Shown: piece by piece, positions 59,501 through 64,000 of the stretch | Layout of the letters: each line of letters starts with the position of its first letter | Position numbering within the stretch: the first letter of the stretch is position 1 | NCBI GenBank assembly: GCA_948567375.1 | Contig: OX419760.1 | Coordinates: 28,768,001 to 28,832,000 of the forward strand | DNA length: 64,000 bases | Direction of reading: 5' to 3' | Source of the DNA: Lunularia cruciata | Lineage: Eukaryota; Streptophyta; Marchantiopsida; Lunulariales; Lunulariaceae | Notes under the pieces: model-generated | Database searches by the model: none | The model's input: the letters and a program-made list of their open reading frames with translations, nothing else | What the model was told of the DNA's origin: nothing | Program-made: the position numbers and the translations under genes

Positions 59501-62500
59501 GGAATGTGTTACGTGAGTTCAAAGAGATGAAGGAGTTAAAGAGATCTCGGAAAGAGCCACGATGTACAAGGTGGTTTTGTGCAGCCGATACATCTTTCCG
59601 ATATGAGGTGCATATCTGGCTGTTTGCTCTCTTTCGAATGTTGAGATGATTTTGCCCCGTTAAAGTTGTCCTACTTCTCCATAGAACGTCTGCTACTGCA
59701 TCTTGAAAACCCACATGCGTACCTCAATTCAACATGGTTAACTTGTACAGAGTAGACACGTTTTGAGCAGGAAATGACTCGTTTCTATTTGATGCTTTTG
59801 ACAGGTTTCAGACAGTGTGGTTCAAGTAGATTGGCGGGATTGCTTCGCAGGGGAGGTTGGAAGTGTTTACCAACGTTTTGAGTGGGCTCTAGGCACTTCC
59901 GAGGGAAAAGCAGATATCTTGGGGTTTGAAGATGTAGGCCTCTCGGAGAGTATCCAGGTAGAGGGCCTTGATTTAGGTAACACTACAGCTTGTTTCATCA
60001 CAATCAGAGGCTGGAAGCGTGATGGGCGCTGTAGTGAGTTATCTGCCAAAGCTCATGCGTTGAAGGGGCAACTATGTGTTCATCGTAGGCTGATTGTTGG
60101 TGACGGTTATGTGTCCATTACCAAAGGCGAGAGCATTCAACGATTTTTTGAGCGTGCTGAGGAGACTGAGGAGGACGAGGTACAACACGAGTAACTGGCA
60201 TTCAAAATTTTGATCAAGTCACATCCTCTTCACGCATAAACCGATTCTTACCATTTTCGTCGCTTATATTGAAGGATGATGACTCCATGGACAAAGATGG
60301 AAACGAGCTGGACGGTGAAGGATCCCGACCACAAAAGCACGCGAAAAGTCCTGAGCTTGCTCGAGATTTTCTTTTAGATGCTGCAACAGTCATATTCAAA
60401 GAACAGGTATTTGATTATCTCCACAGCACATGACTTGCAAAAGTCGATTGTAGCATTGAATATGCACCTTTGAAGATTTCTAACCTCAAAGGACATGCAT
60501 CATGTGTAAGAAAAGGCCAGTGAATTATCGATAAGTATGTGCGGTGCTAGTGAAGCCTTTGTCACGCACTTAAGTAAAACGTTAGTAACGTATCATGAGC
60601 TACTAAGGCGATTTAGAAAACTCCAGGTCGAAGCAGGAGTCAGTATTATCAGTCTGTTTGCTTTCTAGAATGAAGTGGGTAGTGCATTCTGTAGTAAGTT
60701 GGATATGCAATTCAGAAGTAATCTGGTTTTATCCTCTTATCTTACGGAAAAATTCCGTAGTAGTGGCGAGTTATACGGAAGGGCTTTTCGACGGTCATAT
60801 GCCTTGATTCTTGTAAAAGCATATGCCATATTTGCTTGGTATATGTAGGTCTGAACAAGCTATCGAGCAGACAATTGTTTGCTTATATGGCCTAATATTG
60901 TATTTTTCATTGCATATCCCTCATCGTTGAGAAAGTATACTACCACCGCCGTGGATTAGGTCTACACGGAAGCTTTCAGTAAGGAGAGCCTGCGTGTATA
61001 AGTAATATTTGACAAGTGCCTTTATCCGCTTTTGTTACGATTCTGAAAATAAATACGACATAACAGAGTAGGGAAAACCTGAGCCTTCATTTCAAAACCA
61101 ACCACCGCAATCAATTCTTTGATAGGTGTACGCCAGTATTGTTTTAAATGGGAGTAAGAGCATTCTTAATTCTACCCGCTACACTAAATGCAGCGGGTAG
61201 CCTGTCACCTGCACAGCTGGTGAGGGTCTCAATAGTGGTGAAAACCGTGAAACACACGCCATATCGGATTGTGGTCATGAACCTATCTACATACTCTAGG
61301 ATTATAGACTCTCGCCGGAGATTGGGCTTCTTCTCCGGGATGGGGAGTGAGAGTGGCATCCACCAGGTGGAATTCATAAAGCAACATCTGACTTCTTTAT
61401 AATGGAGTCGATGGCTACAGCTTTGAACTTGTTTATAGATCAATTGACACGTGAATCCAATCCTCGGCATAATCATACATGGAGACTTGAAAATAATTTA
61501 AAGCTATCAATTTCAGGTTTTTGATTTGTAAGAATGTATTTGCAAGATATTCTGTGCCCGTTATTACACGAACAAACGAAAAGAGGATGGGTGGTACTCT
61601 GTATTCCCTCGTGTCAGGTAATTTTACAGGGTTGTGGAAGCGGAGGTGGTGGAGATCCTTTTAGGATGAACATGAGGAAATATCTTCGTTTTTCACTTTT
61701 ATTTATGGGGTCCAACTTCTTGGTTCTCTGATGATGTTCACTGCACTTATCACTTTTACTTTTCTTGTAACAGGTGGAGAAAGCATTTAGAGAGGGTACT
61801 GCAAGGCAAAACGCCCACAGTATTTTCGTATGTCTTGCTCTGAGCCTGCTCGAAGAGCGTGTGCGTGTTGCTTGCAAAGAAATTACCACTCTGGAAAAAC
61901 AGGTGCGAGTCTCATACTTTACTAGATATACCTTGGTCCTCGTTACTCAAAATTTGCCATGGTTCTGTTTACCATGCATATAGAGGTCCCTACTGGGTTC
62001 TTTACAATGGGTTCTGAATTCATGCACTCAATTTACAGGTCCTTGTTACCTGAAGCCTTTCCGATGTTAGGATTGTGAACTTTGGTATGTAGCTCCTTTA
62101 GTTGTCACCTTTCATTTAGAATCTCTATTTGAAGGATCATGTACTAAGCACAAAATAGATACGAGAGAGATAAATGGTGTGCAGATTGATTAAATGACAT
62201 AGGGTTTTGGTCGGTGCATTTTTGGATTGGTTCAAGCCCCAGGCATTTTCTCAGTACATATGGTTCTTAAGACAGTGACTCTTTTACATGCCTTACGACT
62301 TCAAACATAGAAAAAGACTTCAACTTGAGTATGATGAAATAGTACTGTTTATCACTTTCTTTTTATTCCAGTTCAGTAAGTGATTGCGTACGAATGCTAC
62401 TATATCTAGGTAGTCTCTAAAGCTTACAAAACAGGTAACAAACTCACCGCTCATGTTGATCATCTAAATCACGCCATCTCTTACTAAACAATTATTTCCT

Positions 62501-64000
62501 ACTTCTCAATATCTCAAGCATTTGGCGTTATAATGAGATATGTGTATAGATGCTCACAGGCTTTCTTTCCACTCTGCTGATTATCAACATCTAGTGTATT
62601 TAATATGTTCCATACGTGTAGCACTCGAAACCTTACAAACGTGCGAGGACAAGAAGTTGGGTTTGGTGTATATATGTTTCCATTCTAACAGACGTTGGTC
62701 GCATTGTCATGTCTCGTCCAGTCTTACGTGGATATGGAACCTTGTTCCAATCACTGGGTTCTCTATTTAGTACTCTATACATGTGTCGTTTTAAAAACCA
62801 TACATGCTTACCTCTCTGTATAACTGACATTTATGACGATCTTGACTGTATTACTGTCAAATGTTAGATTCAGTCCGGTCAAACGTGTGTATGGAACTGG
62901 ATTGTTTACAACAGGTTCTATATTCTACTACTCAATATGTATCCTTATGAAACGTTCTAGACACTCTGTTCGACTGGTCTGTTGACTTAATGTTTAAAAA
63001 TCACTGGTCAGAAGAGTTATCACAACAAGATTCATAAATAGTAACCGATGCCCGATTGAATCTCTTCAATCGGCGCACTTGTTTAGAAACCTCTTTTGAA
63101 TCTACTTGCGAATGTCTTTCGGAAGGCTCTTGGAATTGCCGTGTACCTTTAGATGGGTGATCCTAGATATCGCGAGCGCGAATTTGACAATGTAGAATAT
63201 ATGCCTTGGAAACTGAAAACTAGTATCAGTTCAAACTAAGGTGAAGAATAAGTCCGCAGGTCGATTGTTATTAAGATCAAACATTCACGACTTAAATTTT
63301 TGACCTTTAATATGAGTCACCGGATTACAATCATAGACAGATGCAAATTTGTACAAATTAATTTGACTATAAAGATACTATCTGATGGGGGAACTAACTG
63401 GAAGCTTGTGTCTGTCTCCACAGAATAAGCTCCTGGAGGAAGAAGAAGATGAGAAACGTGAGGAAGAAGAAAGGAGAGAGCGGAGAAAATTGAAAGAAAA
63501 GGAGAAGAAACTTAGAAGAAAGGAGAAATTAAAAGGTAAAGAGCGAGAGAAGGAGAAGGGCAAGATTGAAACCAAAGCATCAAAGGTTGGCTCCAATGGT
63601 TGTGGGGGTGGTGTTTCTACCGGGAATGACGAGGCAGAAGATGGTTCAGTTGACCAAGAGGACGGAAATCCACGAAGTGATATGGACAGTATTTCTGCCA
63701 GACCATCTTCTCCTGATATGGCTGAAGCAAGACCTTCAGCTGACGGACTAGAATATGACAGTGGCATTGGAAACGGTCATGATTCTTCATCTTGTGCCCA
63801 TGACATCGAAGATACACTGAGCCTGAGGGACGGAAATGGAGCTTTTATTGTGGAGCGTACAAAGTCGTCAAAACGAAGGACGCAAATTCGGCAACTACAG
63901 GTTCCTGAAGGGAATGGACTGTCAAGGAGAGGCCTACCTCTCGAAAGTAATGGGGTTGTACGCAACCCTGCTAGGGTGGCACCAGCACCAACAATGGATC
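56581..64000 (+). CDS. Conserved plant protein with Cys-pair motifs and charged coiled coil, 3' end beyond window
   Basis: Exons: 56581-56709, 58132-58497, 58708-58976, 59466-59607, 59805-60179, 60275-60406, 61774-61902 and 63424 to beyond 64000. All have GT-AG borders in compatible phases, and about 706 codons are in the window. It starts MPSLKALHSHR. Exon 1 ends DVSLSQLHK and joins FWSGLSSSARRELLRIDKQA. CxxC motifs occur in exon 2 (YCSRCHGLL) and exon 4 (FCRDCRRNV), with more Cys in RCTRWFCAADTSF, suggesting metal binding. Other conserved blocks are DPSVHPWGGL, ERERELLYPDACGGGGRG, TCALHTARLSCEALVDFWSA, FEWALGTSEGKADIL, DLGNTTACFITIRGWK, MDKDGNELDGEGSRPQKHAK and AFREGTARQNAHSIFVCLAL. From exon 7 a Lys/Glu-rich coiled coil begins (LEKQNKLLEEEEDEKREEEE). 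From memory, such plant proteins are auto-labelled NST1-like stress-response proteins, a label based mainly on the charged segment; the function is unknown. The reading frame is intact. Confidence 0.85.
56710..58131 (+). other. First intron of the 56581 gene
   Basis: 1422-bp intron (GTATTG...CGCAG). It contains a minus-strand open frame at 57735-58013 (92 codons, MSESYEQFQCKISDPQW), followed by protein-like fragments in shifted frames near 57560-57640. This is possibly a decayed nested gene, possibly chance. Confidence 0.6.
60407..61773 (+). other. Sixth intron of the 56581 gene
   Basis: 1367-bp intron between the FKEQ and VEKAF codons. No embedded gene or repeat recognised. Confidence 0.75.
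61903..63423 (+). other. Seventh intron of the 56581 gene
   Basis: 1521-bp intron (GTGCGA...CCACAG) inside the coiled-coil coding region. No embedded gene recognised. Confidence 0.75.

Overview
The window is nuclear DNA from a land plant. The evidence is two spliced plant-type genes with GT-AG introns, degenerate Ty1/copia and Ty3/gypsy (chromovirus) LTR retrotransposons, and LINE-like elements. A bryophyte, lycophyte or fern is plausible, but the sequence does not settle the lineage.

Layout. (1) 1-4.4 kb, minus strand: several exons of an unidentified host gene, carrying a tandem exon duplication and a foldback element. (2) 4.84-5.38 kb: two copies of a GC-richer repeat whose inverted partner lies at 41.94-42.04 kb. 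Between them is a ~36.5-kb AT-rich, CpG-poor block made almost entirely of decayed mobile elements. (3) Inside the block, from left to right: LINE 3' ends, a 40-bp-arm hairpin and a LINE-like element on the minus strand with RT remnants (5.8-11.7 kb); a Ty3/gypsy chromovirus ending in a chromodomain and LTR (12.3-16.3 kb); an inverted LTR abutting it (16.3-17.0 kb); a second gypsy element (17.0-24.5 kb) interrupted by an LTR-like sequence with many heat-shock-element motifs; a tandem copia array LTR-internal-LTR-internal-LTR-internal-LTR (24.5-35.3 kb); then AT-rich sequence with fragmentary ORFs. (4) 42-47.2 kb: intergenic sequence with a decamer array and a less decayed LINE C-terminal copy. 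(5) 47.57-49.56 kb, plus strand: hydroxyethylthiazole kinase (THIM), two exons. (6) 49.6-55.7 kb: intergenic. (7) 56.58 kb to the window end, plus strand: eight exons of a conserved plant protein with Cys-pair motifs and a charged coiled coil, running past the window edge.

Most notable observation: two of the three copia internal regions carry no recognisable pol. Each instead holds a ~1.25-kb copy of the host locus at 464-2623 of this same window, in antisense orientation to the host exons. They therefore look like non-autonomous elements that captured host DNA and were arrayed in tandem with a pol-bearing relative, sharing LTRs. Both copies have lost CpGs through different C-to-T or G-to-A changes. 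Other items worth checking are the heat-shock-element cluster and the inverted repeats bracketing the AT-rich block.

All calls come from reading the sequence by eye. Intron boundaries in the two well-recognised genes are firm. Those in the first gene, and most transposon edges, are approximate.
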